The notes below the pieces were generated by a model, which was not told where the DNA came from, searched no databases, and worked only from the letters and a program-made list of their open reading frames with translations. The translations under genes and the position numbers were made by a program. From a virus, in the IMG/VR virus record IMGVR_UViG_3300008107_000003, positions 1-64,000 of that record: 64,000 nt of DNA; one strand, 5' to 3'. Each line of letters opens with the position of its first letter. Within the stretch, counting starts at the first letter, position 1. Of the stretch, positions 22,948 to 31,335 are shown in pieces.

Positions 22948-25467
22948 TTAATTTAACATAATTACTGTTCCCATAATCACAACAGTACCTGCCGCAGCAG
23001 TGATTGTGATTGCTCCAGCAGCACATGTAGTGGTAAATGGACCTGCAGCAATACTATTTACCATACCACCAGCAGCAACATTATTTACAATACCACCAGC
23101 AGCAACATTATTTACAATACCACCAGCAGCAACACTATTTACCATAGGTCCACAACTTGTAGTTGTAATAGTTGGGACTGCAGATCCTGGAGCAAGACCA
23201 GGAATAGTTGTAGTTAAAATACTACCACTAACAGTTGTTGTAATTCCAGTAATCACCTTTGGTAAAGGTGAAGGTGGAATATTAATGTTCTGCATTAAAT
23301 GTGGTGTATTAATTGTTGTTGAACTACCACCAGATAAATTTAAATCATTTGAAGCATTTAAGTTAATTGATCCTGCATTAATATTATATGTGTCCGAGAT
23401 AAGTTTAATGTCTGTTCCACGATGAGCGGCAACAGTAGTAGAAGCAGATGTCATTTGAATTCTACCACTTCCTCCAATATCAGCTTCTCCCGCAAAATGA
23501 ATTACACTTTTAACTTGCTTTTTAGCAGTTGAATTCTTTTTACCAGTTTTAATATTTCTAGGTTTGGGAGCACTAGCAACATTGACAAACATGCCGCCAC
23601 CTATTTCTAAATGAAAATCACCATTAACTTTTAATCGAAGATCCCCATCAATATTCATAAAGTGATCTCCACCAACTTTATGCATATGATCTAACGGAAT
23701 ATTTTCTGTTAAAGTACCAGCATAACCCCAATAGTCACCAACAAGACATTTTTTGGGGTCTAAAAGACTTTTTGCTTTTTCTTCTGGAGTTTGCCCTGCT
23801 TGTTTTTGCTTCTCTCCTTTTAAGTATTCTGCATGTGTCTTTGTATCAACCTTAGATTGAGTATGAGTAGTTCCATTACCTCCACGAGTAATTGTACTTT
23901 CTATTCCTGGAGTGGAATTTTGGAGAATATATGCACCGTTAGCAAAAGTTTGAATAGTTGAAAGTAATGGATTGATATTTTGAAACATAATATCAAAGAT
24001 ACTTTGTTTATCTCCATTACCAACTTCAAAATTAATTAATTCATTGATGTTTTGTTCATCACAAGCAGTTCCACCTAGAAATGGAACCCATCCATCAGTC
24101 TGAGGTTGTGAAGGTTTTTGATTACATCCAGTTTCAAAAAGACTAACTAAATTAACAATAAAATCAACAATTTGCTGTACACTTAGTTTTTCAAAGTCTA
24201 TTTTGAAAATATTTGTTCCTAATGAACCAGTGACTTCATCAACACCTTTAAATGCTTTAGCAATGCCTTCAATCTGTTTCATTACACTTAAAACTTGCTT
24301 TACCATACTTAGAATTTGTCTAAGTTGATTGAAGATATATTCTTTAATACTTTCAACGGTCGTTAAAATACCAGAAGCCAAATCAAATGCTTTATTAACT
24401 AATCCTGTAACAAAACTTTCAACAAAACCCATTGGATCACTCAAAAGAGCAAAAATTGTGGCATCTAATCCACAAAGAAGTTGCTGTAACACTTGAGCAA
24501 TCCCTTTCATAACGATAGTAGCTACAAGGGGAACTCCTGTAGATAATGATTTTTTAATAGGATCTAATACATCAGCAATTAAATTCATTACTGCCTGCTT
24601 AATTGTACCTAAAAATCCAGATAAAATTGTAGTAATTAAATTTTCTACTTTAGCAATAATTCTATCAACCTTTTCAACTGCTCCTGTAAGCATATTAACA
24701 AATCCACCCTTACCATCAGGAACACTTTCTGAAAGAGTTGCTGCTAATTCTTCTAAAGCAACACAAATAGAATATTCATATGTTTGCCAAACACCTTTAA
24801 TACCATCAGCTGCAGGTTGCTTACAACTCGAAAGTTTTGGTTTTGCTGTATTTGCATCACTACCCTGAGAAAAAGTAGGTGCTTGCTGAGGAATATCTGG
24901 TCTAGGAGTTCCACCTTTAGAAGGATCTGTTCCACCAGTAGCAGAAGGATTTGGAGATGGAGATGTATTTCCTCCACTAATAGTTTGATCACCTCCAGGT
25001 GTTTCAATAAAACTATTAGGAGTTCCCTTATGAAGAGCTGTTCCATCTTCAGCAACATCATTTCCTGCTGCCCATTGAGCAGCAATTCCACCATCTTTAC
25101 TAATAAATCCTTTATTAATAGTTCTTAAGACACCCATCACAACAGGTAATTGGGCTTCTTCACCATCCATGAAAAATCCCATAACAATTGCACCTGGATC
25201 CAATTGACCTGCAGAATATCCTAATCCATCAGTTCCTGATTGATTAGTTGGTTGTAATACCAATGCCCAAGGCAAATTTTTGTTAGGTAAAGCAGTTTTA
25301 TACTCTTTAGTTGGTCCAGTATACCAACCAAGAACTCTAACTTTAACTCTACCTAGATGTAGTGGATCATCCTTATCTTCTACTTCTCCAATCCACCACA
25401 CATAAGATCCACGACCCATAAAATCGGTCTTATTCTCACCTATAATATTTTCAATACTAGCTGCCAT
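22948..25467 (-). CDS. gp5: Baseplate hub protein gp5 (spike)
   Basis: 839 aa. The N-terminal region (about 1-150: GRGSYVWWIGEVEDKDDPLH, GRVKVRVLGWYTG) fits the OB-fold of T4 gp5. It is followed by a long helical region (about 220-430) and then a repetitive beta region (GDLRLKVNGDFHLEIGGGMF) as in the triple-stranded needle. A 9-residue VNNVAAGGI repeat lies near the C-terminus. I see no gp5-type lysozyme motif in it. A neighbouring gene supplies one instead. A late box precedes the gene. Confidence 0.88.
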   Translation of the reverse strand: MAASIENIIGENKTDFMGRGSYVWWIGEVEDKDDPLHLGRVKVRVLGWYTGPTKEYKTALPNKNLPWALVLQPTNQSGTDGLGYSAGQLDPGAIVMGFFMDGEEAQLPVVMGVLRTINKGFISKDGGIAAQWAAGNDVAEDGTALHKGTPNSFIETPGGDQTISGGNTSPSPNPSATGGTDPSKGGTPRPDIPQQAPTFSQGSDANTAKPKLSSCKQPAADGIKGVWQTYEYSICVALEELAATLSESVPDGKGGFVNMLTGAVEKVDRIIAKVENLITTILSGFLGTIKQAVMNLIADVLDPIKKSLSTGVPLVATIVMKGIAQVLQQLLCGLDATIFALLSDPMGFVESFVTGLVNKAFDLASGILTTVESIKEYIFNQLRQILSMVKQVLSVMKQIEGIAKAFKGVDEVTGSLGTNIFKIDFEKLSVQQIVDFIVNLVSLFETGCNQKPSQPQTDGWVPFLGGTACDEQNINELINFEVGNGDKQSIFDIMFQNINPLLSTIQTFANGAYILQNSTPGIESTITRGGNGTTHTQSKVDTKTHAEYLKGEKQKQAGQTPEEKAKSLLDPKKCLVGDYWGYAGTLTENIPLDHMHKVGGDHFMNIDGDLRLKVNGDFHLEIGGGMFVNVASAPKPRNIKTGKKNSTAKKQVKSVIHFAGEADIGGSGRIQMTSASTTVAAHRGTDIKLISDTYNINAGSINLNASNDLNLSGGSSTTINTPHLMQNINIPPSPLPKVITGITTTVSGSILTTTIPGLAPGSAVPTITTTSCGPMVNSVAAGGIVNNVAAGGIVNNVAAGGMVNSIAAGPFTTTCAAGAITITAAAGTVVIMGTVIMLN
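23043..23150. repeat. 27-bp tandem repeat in gp5
   Basis: About four copies of a 27-bp unit, two of them identical, encode the 9-residue repeat VNNVAAGGI and variants (MVNSVAAGG, MVNSIAAG). The unit length keeps the frame, so copy number can change without a frameshift. Confidence 0.8.
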
Positions 25468-25491
25468 GAATTTATTGTGGGAATTACTTGA

Positions 25492-25911
25492 TTATTTATT
25501 CTCTGTTGGACAATCATTTGCCCAGACTGCACATATTCTCATTTCTCCTCCAAGCAGTTTTGATTCACCTGTTTGAAGATTTGGATCAATATCTTTTTCT
25601 GAATATCTTGGTTTATATTTTTTATCTGCTTCCTCAATAATGCGATTATACTCTGGAGTTACTTGATCGATTGCTCTATCTACATCTCGTTTAATTCTAC
25701 GATCTATAGCATTAGGATCTCTCAATATTAATTCATTAAGAATACCACCTGGAAAAAATTTTCTTTGGGCTTCATCTAATAAATCCCACAATCCACTTTC
25801 AGAAATCCCTGTACATTGTGAAAGTGTTGCTATAATTACTGATAATACAGTTCCAACTATGATTAGTTGTTTATTATCAGGTTTTTTGTGACCAAAATTA
25901 AAATTAAACAT
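25492..25911 (-). CDS. Hypothetical membrane-anchored protein, 139 aa
   Basis: Start at ATG 25911 (MFNFNFGHKKPDNK). One hydrophobic helix (LIIVGTVLSVIIATLSQCTG, about 18-37) is followed by a charged helical region (DPNAIDRRIKRDVDRAIDQV) and a C-terminal pair of cysteines. It could be an anchored lysis accessory or spanin-like protein, but the sequence does not decide. It begins just after a hairpin terminator. Confidence 0.65.
   Translation of the reverse strand: MFNFNFGHKKPDNKQLIIVGTVLSVIIATLSQCTGISESGLWDLLDEAQRKFFPGGILNELILRDPNAIDRRIKRDVDRAIDQVTPEYNRIIEEADKKYKPRYSEKDIDPNLQTGESKLLGGEMRICAVWANDCPTENK
25493..25500 (-). promoter_or_regulatory. T4-type late promoter box (AATAAATA)
   Basis: Minus-strand AATAAATA 26 bp before the gp5 ATG at 25467, inside the last codons of the preceding gene. 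Confidence 0.55.
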
Positions 25912-25915
25912 AAGA

Positions 25916-25941
25916 AAGGGGAGGTCTGCAGCTCTCCCCTT
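25916..25941 (-). terminator. Hairpin terminator (weak U-tract)
   Basis: RNA stem AAGGGGAG / CTCCCCTT, 8 bp, loop of 10 nt, followed by UCUU only. It sits 5 bp after the stop of the tail lysozyme gene. Confidence 0.55.
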
Positions 25942-25946
25942 ATATA

Positions 25947-26579
25947 TCAAACTTCTACCGTAATCAGTCGAGAAGCATAATCATGTGCATAAGATGTACG
26001 AGCACCATGATGCCCCCAACCAATCCAACTATACGCATAGTCCATGTAACGATTGATAGATTTACCAGGAACTTTCATCTTATCTTCAATCTCTTTCCAT
26101 TGGACTTCATTTGTAAGATAACGAAGTTGCGTATGAATATTTGATGGTGAACCACCAAACTTCTTAGCAAAATCACCCAATCCATAATAACGGTTGGCAG
26201 ATGTCCATTGGATCAGTCCATAACCGCCGTAGCAGTTATTCCAACTGGTCCTTGCACCACCTTCACAGATATTAGGCACGAACATAGATTCTTGCTTAAT
26301 GTTACCCATGATGGTAGCTAGGGCGTTTCTGTCTTTAATTCCTTGATCTTGGAAAAATTCCAAAGCAAGGCTTTCATGTTCTGAACACCCTTTACAAATT
26401 AACCTTTTCTCCTTAGGCTTTTCAGGTGCAACCTCCTTGGTCGCTGTCGTTTCAAACTCCTTTATAATAGAAAACGGCACTGGAGGTGTCGTTAAAGGAG
26501 GAAATATCGGCATCGTTGCCATATTGGTTGTAACCGTTGCCAAAAGAGGCATGGTTACAGTTGTAAAGTAATTAAACAT
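25947..26579 (-). CDS. Tail-associated lysozyme (Phage_lysozyme2-like)
   Basis: 210 aa from ATG 26579 (MFNYFTTVTMPLLATVTTNM), with GGAG close upstream. A Pro/Lys-rich linker is followed by a domain of about 130 residues: ALATIMGNIKQESMFVPNIC, with the likely catalytic Glu in KQES, then GGYGLIQWTSANRYYGL, the goose-lysozyme/transglycosylase-like GLIQWT block. It cleaves peptidoglycan, probably at infection. Placement beside gp5, which lacks a visible lysozyme domain, suggests that hub and lysozyme are split here. Confidence 0.82.
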   Translation of the reverse strand: MFNYFTTVTMPLLATVTTNMATMPIFPPLTTPPVPFSIIKEFETTATKEVAPEKPKEKRLICKGCSEHESLALEFFQDQGIKDRNALATIMGNIKQESMFVPNICEGGARTSWNNCYGGYGLIQWTSANRYYGLGDFAKKFGGSPSNIHTQLRYLTNEVQWKEIEDKMKVPGKSINRYMDYAYSWIGWGHHGARTSYAHDYASRLITVEV

Positions 26580-26697
26580 TAACTCCGATTGAACTCTACA
26601 TCCGTATAGAAAGGGGGTACACCCTTTTCTCAAAGGGCACTTTCCACGGCTCTAAAGGCAATACTCAAACTCTCATAATAAAAATTGGTACTACCTA

Positions 26698-26769
26698 TGG
26701 GAACAGATAGATTTGAACTATCGACCTCTGCGTTATCAGCACATTGCTCTACCACTGAGCTATGCTCCC
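26698..26769 (-). tRNA. tRNA-Ile (GAU)
   Basis: 72 nt. Acceptor GGGAGCA / TGTTCCC, anticodon loop CTGATAA (GAU), T-loop TTCAAAT. Closely spaced after tRNA-Val, so probably processed from one precursor. Confidence 0.92.
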
Positions 26770-26772
26770 ATA

Positions 26773-26844
26773 TGGGCGATGAGGGATTCGAACCCCCGAC
26801 CAATTGCGTGTAAAGCAACTGCGCTACCGCTGCGCTAATCGCCC
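26773..26844 (-). tRNA. tRNA-Val (UAC)
   Basis: 72 nt. Acceptor GGGCGAT/ATCGCCC, anticodon loop TTTACAC (UAC), T-loop TTCGAAT. A sigma70 promoter lies just upstream. Confidence 0.93.
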
Positions 26845-26856
26845 GATTTGAAATTA

Positions 26857-26885
26857 ATAGTAGCACGATACTACTATTCTGTCAA
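26857..26885 (-). promoter_or_regulatory. Sigma70-type promoter for tRNA pair
   Basis: TTGACA (26885..26880), spacer 17, TACTAT (26862..26857). Start expected near 26850, immediately ahead of tRNA-Val. Confidence 0.75.
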
Positions 26886-26894
26886 CCCCCCCTA

Positions 26895-27107
26895 CTAATC
26901 TTCGTAAACTCTACATTCAAGAGCGTCTGGATTGCTGTCACAGAACAATTCCAATGGTGTTGGGTCATGATCTTCACCAGGATGATTTTCTTTATATGCT
27001 TCTAATGCAGAAAGTTCTTCTTGAGTGTGTCTACGAGCCTGTGGAGATGTCTGCGGATCATCAAGAATTTTTTTATCCTGATCAATATGCTGTTGGATGT
27101 TTTCCAT
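26895..27107 (-). CDS. cp12: CP12-like Calvin cycle inhibitor
   Basis: 70 aa, the normal length of CP12. The C-terminus LELFCDSNPDALECRVYED has the CP12 signature, with C56 and C65 eight residues apart, able to form the redox disulfide that binds GAPDH and phosphoribulokinase. The N-terminal cysteine pair of many host CP12 proteins is missing; the N-terminal half is an acidic helix. In phage infection CP12 shuts the Calvin cycle and redirects carbon to the pentose phosphate pathway. It lies between tRNA genes and hub genes. Confidence 0.92.
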   Translation of the reverse strand: MENIQQHIDQDKKILDDPQTSPQARRHTQEELSALEAYKENHPGEDHDPTPLELFCDSNPDALECRVYED

Positions 27108-27119
27108 GTTACCTCTTTG

Positions 27120-28457
27120 TCATTTTTTAATGCTATCTTTTAATAAGTATAGTTCTGTTGTTGAAGTATTTACCGAATAACGATGGCGTACAGAAGCAAT
27201 CAGATATAAACCACTATACATTAAATCTGGTTCAATTCTACCCGATCCTTTTGCAACCATACTAGGTATATTTATTCTAATTCCACTTCCTGCATATAAA
27301 CTAGTATTTCCTGGGACAACTATACTTAATTTAATTGCTTCCATACTATTTTTTCTCAAATATGTATATGCTGCTCTAGAAACATCTGACTGCAAGGCAT
27401 TTCCATAGTTAGGATTATTTTCTCCAGAAAAAACATTCTGGGGTAAAACTTTAAACCTAGTTCTTTTACTCTTAGTTAAAAGTTGTTTTGTTGCTGGATC
27501 ATTAATATTAATAGGTATAGATCCATTATCCAAATGTTCCATTTTAGGAAACATATCAATAATATTATATCTTTGATTTGCTACATTAATTTGCTTATTA
27601 ACTGTTGTAAGATTAGACTTATTCATAAACACTGGATTAATACCAGCAACAAATCCAGACCAAGTACCATTTCTAACATTTTGTAGACTATTAAACATAT
27701 CAGGAAAAGTTACAGAAATGATAGAATATTCATCCTTATCCTTTGCTTTCACTGAAATATTTTTTGGTGAATAACTATATGAAGGATTTTCAGAACTTTT
27801 ATTAATATCTGAGATCATTTTATCGATTGATGTGAAATGATATCCACTTATACTCTGATAAAAAATAAATCCTGATTGATACATTGATCCTTTTTCAACA
27901 GATCTAATTGATTTATCCGCAATAAAATTAATTGCATCATATGGTCTCCAGTTTGGTATTACAAAATTCTTAGGATCTTTTGTTGTTTCAACTTTAATCA
28001 TAGACTTTTTAAGTCCAAGATATTTGCTGCTAGTCAATATTTCATCAACATAATCAGAACATTTCTTATCGGAAAATGCACCAAAAACATTGATAGTTTC
28101 ATTCTTCAAAAATGTTGGATCAATTAACTGAACAACATATAATTCAGTCTTTTCACTTCTAATTCTAGAAGAAATAGCATAGGTTTGAAGTTGATATGTA
28201 TGGATAACTCCCTTCCCAGTTTTAAATTTAAATACCCATACTTCATTACCCATGAGATTTCTATAAAAATCTGCAGAATCGTTAATTGTAACTGTACCAC
28301 GAATTGCAGGAAAATCTATACTTTCTTCTATAACAAGCTCTGAAACCAAAGAAAATAAATTACTACCAGTACTAACTGAGTTTTTAAAAACTTTTGGTTG
28401 ACTAGTTTGCGTATCAAGTATATAAACTTGTTCTAATTTTGGAGTTCCTACTTGCAT
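27120..28457 (-). CDS. Baseplate hub protein, gp27-like candidate
   Basis: 445 aa. The N-terminal part MQVGTPKLEQVYILDTQTSQ and IEESIDFPAIRGTVTINDSA resembles hub proteins that bind the tail-tube end. It has no signal peptide or enzymatic motif. Its place between gp5/lysozyme and the large hub-associated proteins suits T4 gp27, but similarity is not decisive. Confidence 0.65.
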   Translation of the reverse strand: MQVGTPKLEQVYILDTQTSQPKVFKNSVSTGSNLFSLVSELVIEESIDFPAIRGTVTINDSADFYRNLMGNEVWVFKFKTGKGVIHTYQLQTYAISSRIRSEKTELYVVQLIDPTFLKNETINVFGAFSDKKCSDYVDEILTSSKYLGLKKSMIKVETTKDPKNFVIPNWRPYDAINFIADKSIRSVEKGSMYQSGFIFYQSISGYHFTSIDKMISDINKSSENPSYSYSPKNISVKAKDKDEYSIISVTFPDMFNSLQNVRNGTWSGFVAGINPVFMNKSNLTTVNKQINVANQRYNIIDMFPKMEHLDNGSIPININDPATKQLLTKSKRTRFKVLPQNVFSGENNPNYGNALQSDVSRAAYTYLRKNSMEAIKLSIVVPGNTSLYAGSGIRINIPSMVAKGSGRIEPDLMYSGLYLIASVRHRYSVNTSTTELYLLKDSIKK

Positions 28458-28463
28458 ATTATT

Positions 28464-31331
28464 TTACCAATTAACTTGAAATAAAGAAAGTGTTGGGGCA
28501 TAATTGAATATATCACTTGCTTTTGCTACTTCTGCTGTGGGAGGGATTGCAGCTGCAGGAGCAGAAGCTTGCGATACTGCAGATTTACCAACAACAGGTA
28601 CTGGATTTAATTTTGCTCTATCAGTTCGAGCTTTATCTTTAGCATCACGTTTTGCCTTATCTCTATTATCAGTAGCAGCAGTTGGAGTTGTTGGAGCAAC
28701 TGGTGCTTTCATTCCATATGTATCAAATACTGCGGATTGTCCTTGACGGATCATATTTAATGCCGCTTCCAACGACATTTCTTCATCTTGTCCACCCTCA
28801 CCATCTCCACCAATAATTCCAGATCCACCTAATCTAATTCCAGCAGCAAAATTAAATATTCCACCTTTCTTTGGAGCACCGCCACTAGTAGATTGATGAT
28901 AAATTTGTCCATCTCCAGAAGCAATTGAAACATGGGTAATTGCTCCTGCTGGATAATTTCCATAAGTATTTTTGTGTAATACAATATCACCACCTTCTAG
29001 AGAACTTTGACTTTTAACGACTGTGCCCATATCAGATCCAGCAAAAGATGCTGCCATATTTCTACCCCAAGTTTTCTTTTCTGGATCCAAATCTCCTGTT
29101 GAAGTTACTTTATCTGCTGCTGGATGACCTGCCATACCAAGAACCATTCTTACCCAAGATGCACATGGAGGAGTTGCTGGTCCTTGTTTTCCTTCAGAAA
29201 CTGCTTTTTTAGCAGCAGAAACAATTCCACCATCTGCTCTTCCTGGAGCAGTATTTTTAACTATACTACCTTTGTGAGTAATTCTATCATTATCTGGAAG
29301 ACGAGCTCCTAATCGTTTTGCTTGTGAATATCTTTTTGAAGTTAAGGATGGATCTTTACGAGTTGCAGGAGTATCATATGGTATAACAAAAGCATTTCCT
29401 GTTGATCCACCTTTTGCAAATCCTCCTACCCATTCTTTTCCATGACCAATGAATGAAACAGAATTACCACCATCTAATGATACTGGGTATCCTGTCATAG
29501 GTCCAGTAATCCATCCGCCAACAGATCTATTAGGTTTATCTGTTCCAGTTGAAGATCCTGTATTTGCTTTTAATTTTGCTGCTGTTAATTCATTATATTT
29601 GTCTGCATCTGCTTGATCTGCTGCACTAAGGGTAAATAAATCTGTTCTTCCCATACCGAAGAACCCTTGAGTTTGCCCATCTTGTTTAGCACGATAAAAT
29701 CTTCCCTGTTTGTCTCTAAAGAATTGATTATTTGTTCCACCAACATAAGTATAACCTTTATTTTCTAGATCTTGTGTTGTTCCTTTTAATGCCTGAACTT
29801 TACTATCACCTGCTTTGAAGTTTTTAATTTGAGTACTTCCAGCTTTTGGTGCCGCTGGTTTGGGAGTTGGAGTAGGAGTAGGAGTAGGAGTTGTAGATGA
29901 ACTACTACTACCTTTGCCATTAATAAACATCAATGCTGCAAGAATATCACTCAATAATCCTAAGACTGTAGTATCTCCACTAGGTTTAAATTGTCCTGTT
30001 GCTTTTCCTTTTCCCTTGGATCCTTTTCCCTTTCCAAATAAACTTGCAAGATTATCTCCAAATCCTTTCCCACCAAATATTTTTCCTCCTTTAGCTGCAA
30101 TCGTCTTCACAAGTGCCGCAGGTAAACCAAAATATCCTGCAATTGGACCCATCAAAGAAGTTATCATCGGTAAAAGCATTACCCCAAATGGACCCATCAT
30201 AGACAATGATCCTGCCATGGCAGCAAGTAATCCAGCACCTACAACTTTAAAAGGTAAAAACATTGCTTTACTGACCTTATTGGTCATATCAGCTGCAGAA
30301 GTTGCTTTAGATGCAGTTTTTCCTGCTACTGGAGAAGATGTAGGGCCACCCTTACCCTTCATTACTGAAGGTAAAGAACTCAATGGTTTCATTGGAGATC
30401 CTTGCTGCTTAATTCCTCCTTCAGCAGCGCCTTCCAACATGGGGCTAGCAGGTACATCACCTACGCCACCTACACCTGGAACAGGCAAAGATTTTCCTTG
30501 TTGTGCTCTTGCAGCATTTTCAGTTTGCACTTTAGCAGCATCTTGCTGCCCTGTAACTTTATTTGCAAGATATGCTGTTGCTCCAACCGCTGCAACACCA
30601 AGTACTACAGGATTTCTAAGAACATTTAATCCCGCACGAGCAATTAATCTAGCTTTAGCACTTGTCAATCCTTTCCACAAAGTAGTTAGAACAAACTTAA
30701 AATCCTTAACTAAATTCAGAGGATTTTTTAACCATCTAACTCCAAGGAATAATGTTGCTAATCCAGCAATGAATTGACCAAAACCAACTAATTTTTCAAT
30801 CCAATTTCCATTGCCAAACATTTTTGATAGTCCATCAAGAGTATTGAATACTCCTGACTTTGCCCAGTTCCATAAAAAACCTAATATTTTACCTATTCCT
30901 TCTACAAGTTTAACTATCTTTTCTCTATTTGAAGGATTTGCCAACCAATTTAATACATTTTTTATAACAAATGCACGAAGAAAGAATGTAGCAAGATTAG
31001 CAATTCCTCGAAAAAAATTAGGAGTTGATTCTGAAAAGAAATTCTTTACTGCACTCGCTGCACCTTTTTTACCTGTCCCTTCTTGTTTTGCTTCAGATGC
31101 AGCATCTCTAGATTTTCCTAATCTTCTTTCATCTCTTTGCTGTTGTTTAATTCTATCCTGAGTTTGTTTTAAAACTGCCTCATATAATTGTTTTGTAATA
31201 ATAACTGAAGAATTTAACGTCGCTCCAATATTATTAAAAGCTTTTACTAAGGATGTGCCACTTTGCAATTTCTTTCCTGCCGAAGGAACAGAAACAAATT
31301 TATATAGATTTAATTTTGGTTGCCCTGCCAT
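28464..31331 (-). CDS. Large virion protein with NlpC/P60-like domain
   Basis: 955 aa. The N-terminal region (RDAASEAKQEG, then FFLRAFVIKNVLNWLANPSN) is shared with the next gene, so the two are paralogues. The middle is Gly/Ser/Pro-rich with a (PT)n linker near residue 485. The C-terminal domain (about 700-850) has PPCASWVRMVLG, with candidate catalytic Cys, and ITHVSIASGDGQIYH with a candidate His, as in NlpC/P60 or CHAP cell-wall peptidases. Probably a tail or hub component used during DNA entry. A tape-measure role is also possible. Confidence 0.75.
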   Translation of the reverse strand: MAGQPKLNLYKFVSVPSAGKKLQSGTSLVKAFNNIGATLNSSVIITKQLYEAVLKQTQDRIKQQQRDERRLGKSRDAASEAKQEGTGKKGAASAVKNFFSESTPNFFRGIANLATFFLRAFVIKNVLNWLANPSNREKIVKLVEGIGKILGFLWNWAKSGVFNTLDGLSKMFGNGNWIEKLVGFGQFIAGLATLFLGVRWLKNPLNLVKDFKFVLTTLWKGLTSAKARLIARAGLNVLRNPVVLGVAAVGATAYLANKVTGQQDAAKVQTENAARAQQGKSLPVPGVGGVGDVPASPMLEGAAEGGIKQQGSPMKPLSSLPSVMKGKGGPTSSPVAGKTASKATSAADMTNKVSKAMFLPFKVVGAGLLAAMAGSLSMMGPFGVMLLPMITSLMGPIAGYFGLPAALVKTIAAKGGKIFGGKGFGDNLASLFGKGKGSKGKGKATGQFKPSGDTTVLGLLSDILAALMFINGKGSSSSSTTPTPTPTPTPKPAAPKAGSTQIKNFKAGDSKVQALKGTTQDLENKGYTYVGGTNNQFFRDKQGRFYRAKQDGQTQGFFGMGRTDLFTLSAADQADADKYNELTAAKLKANTGSSTGTDKPNRSVGGWITGPMTGYPVSLDGGNSVSFIGHGKEWVGGFAKGGSTGNAFVIPYDTPATRKDPSLTSKRYSQAKRLGARLPDNDRITHKGSIVKNTAPGRADGGIVSAAKKAVSEGKQGPATPPCASWVRMVLGMAGHPAADKVTSTGDLDPEKKTWGRNMAASFAGSDMGTVVKSQSSLEGGDIVLHKNTYGNYPAGAITHVSIASGDGQIYHQSTSGGAPKKGGIFNFAAGIRLGGSGIIGGDGEGGQDEEMSLEAALNMIRQGQSAVFDTYGMKAPVAPTTPTAATDNRDKAKRDAKDKARTDRAKLNPVPVVGKSAVSQASAPAAAIPPTAEVAKASDIFNYAPTLSLFQVNW
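29866..29896. repeat. Hexanucleotide repeat encoding (Pro-Thr)n linker
   Basis: Tandem 6-bp units (ggagta and variants on the plus strand) encode alternating Pro-Thr in the 955-aa virion protein; a flexible inter-domain linker. Confidence 0.8.
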
Positions 31332-31335
31332 TTAA

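Noticed and set aside
29860-30777. 305-codon open frame on the plus strand
   Set aside because: Mirror of the Gly/Ala/Lys-rich coding strand of the 955-aa virion protein; Pro-rich, no RBS, no neighbours on that strand.
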